From the NCBI RefSeq assembly GCF_004798705.1, contig NZ_CP039290.1:2294001-2358000 (forward strand): 64,000 bases of DNA, read 5' to 3'. The DNA comes from Arthrobacter sp. PAMC25564. GTDB lineage: Bacteria > Actinomycetota > Actinomycetes > Actinomycetales > Micrococcaceae. Positions 63,620 to 64,000 of the stretch are shown piece after piece. The notes below the pieces were generated by a model that was not told the origin of the DNA, ran no database searches, and was given only the letters and a program-made list of their open reading frames with translations. How positions within the stretch are numbered: position 1 is the stretch's first letter; every line of letters begins with the position of its first letter. The position numbers and the translations under genes were made by a program.

Positions 63620-64000
63620 GGGGGAGCGACGCGCTTCCCTGAAGCCCGGCCTGCGACGGCTGCCCCGATGACGAGGCCCGCGGCCGGAGCCGGAGTGAGG
63701 TTGCCGGTGCGAATCCCCGGGGACCGGATACCTCTATCCACTCTGTACCGTGCCTATATTAGGCCATGGCGGGAGAACGGCCGCCCGGAGGAGCGTTGCG
63801 GACACGCCGGTTTAGGGCCGGTATCCCAAACATTCACCGCCATGTAACCCCCTGTCCGGGCGGCGTTGGTTTATCTCACAGGGATGCGCCGGAGACTGCG
63901 GAAATCCGGTAGGTCCGGTAAAGATGGCCGGCTGCCAAGTCGAAAAGCCCTGTCGGACAGCGGCCGGACCATGACGGTCCTGACCCGGCGCTACTCGCTC
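63620..64000. other. right-edge region without a confident gene
   Basis: A GCCTA-TAT-TAGGC inverted repeat (63752-63764) overlaps an AT-rich promoter-like stretch. No gene or RNA is supported. The window ends here. Confidence 0.35.

Noticed and set aside
63690..63740. tRNA-like string GCCGGTGCGAATCCCC
   Set aside because: It resembles a T-arm, but no acceptor stem, D-arm or anticodon arm can be placed around it.

Overview
The window is high-GC DNA from an actinobacterium of the Arthrobacter/Pseudarthrobacter type (Micrococcaceae). This rests on pervasive G/C third positions, actinobacterial families such as DUF1345 and DUF6994-like proteins, a class Ib ribonucleotide reductase operon, and probable leaderless starts. 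No rRNA, tRNA or CRISPR array was found.

Bases 1-22 kb look like ordinary chromosome. They hold the 3' end of a ROK gene; metF-metE for methionine synthesis, closed by strong hairpins; a PEP-synthase/rifampicin-phosphotransferase-like protein; a DUF2004 protein; a MarR regulator divergent from a flavin oxidoreductase; an aldehyde dehydrogenase; a LysR regulator; a translationally coupled lipid operon (FAD oxidoreductase, DUF1365, cyclopropane-fatty-acid-synthase-like methyltransferase); and nrdHIEF. The nrd promoter has paired NrdR-like boxes 32 bp apart and a cluster of near-DnaA boxes.

Bases 22-31 kb are a defence-like island with visibly lower GC in several genes. It holds an AlbA_2/GHKL ATPase-type protein and, on the minus strand, a type I restriction operon: hsdM remnant, hsdS, a DUF1016 PDDEXK nuclease, hsdR and a 5'-nucleotidase. 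Three of the four junctions overlap. hsdM has lost its catalytic N-terminal part, and the break is fused to the 3' end of a converging gene that has also lost its 5' part.

Bases 31-64 kb are an accessory, partly decaying region. Envelope and membrane genes dominate: DedA, PAP2, MscS, a P-type ATPase, an ArsR-CDF operon, a SEDS pair (FtsW- and RodA-like), an LCP protein, UppP and a polysaccharide deacetylase lipoprotein, plus several secreted proteins. Two IS110-family elements lie about 90 bp apart, each with a 5' non-coding segment placed where bridge RNAs are encoded. Broken genes include glgX, DUF1345, a serine recombinase, the P-type ATPase (one-base frameshift) and a DedA copy.

The most interesting functional unit is at 50.0-54.1 kb. 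An M-box (Mg2+ riboswitch) precedes an Nramp-family transporter in which the Mn/Fe-binding Met is Ala and the DPGN motif reads DAGA. It is followed by a soluble protein with PRC-like, MgtE_N and CBS domains and no channel, and by a small HTH-like/membrane protein. This reads as a Mg2+ uptake and sensing module. The restriction operon carrying a coupled 5'-nucleotidase is the second candidate for follow-up.
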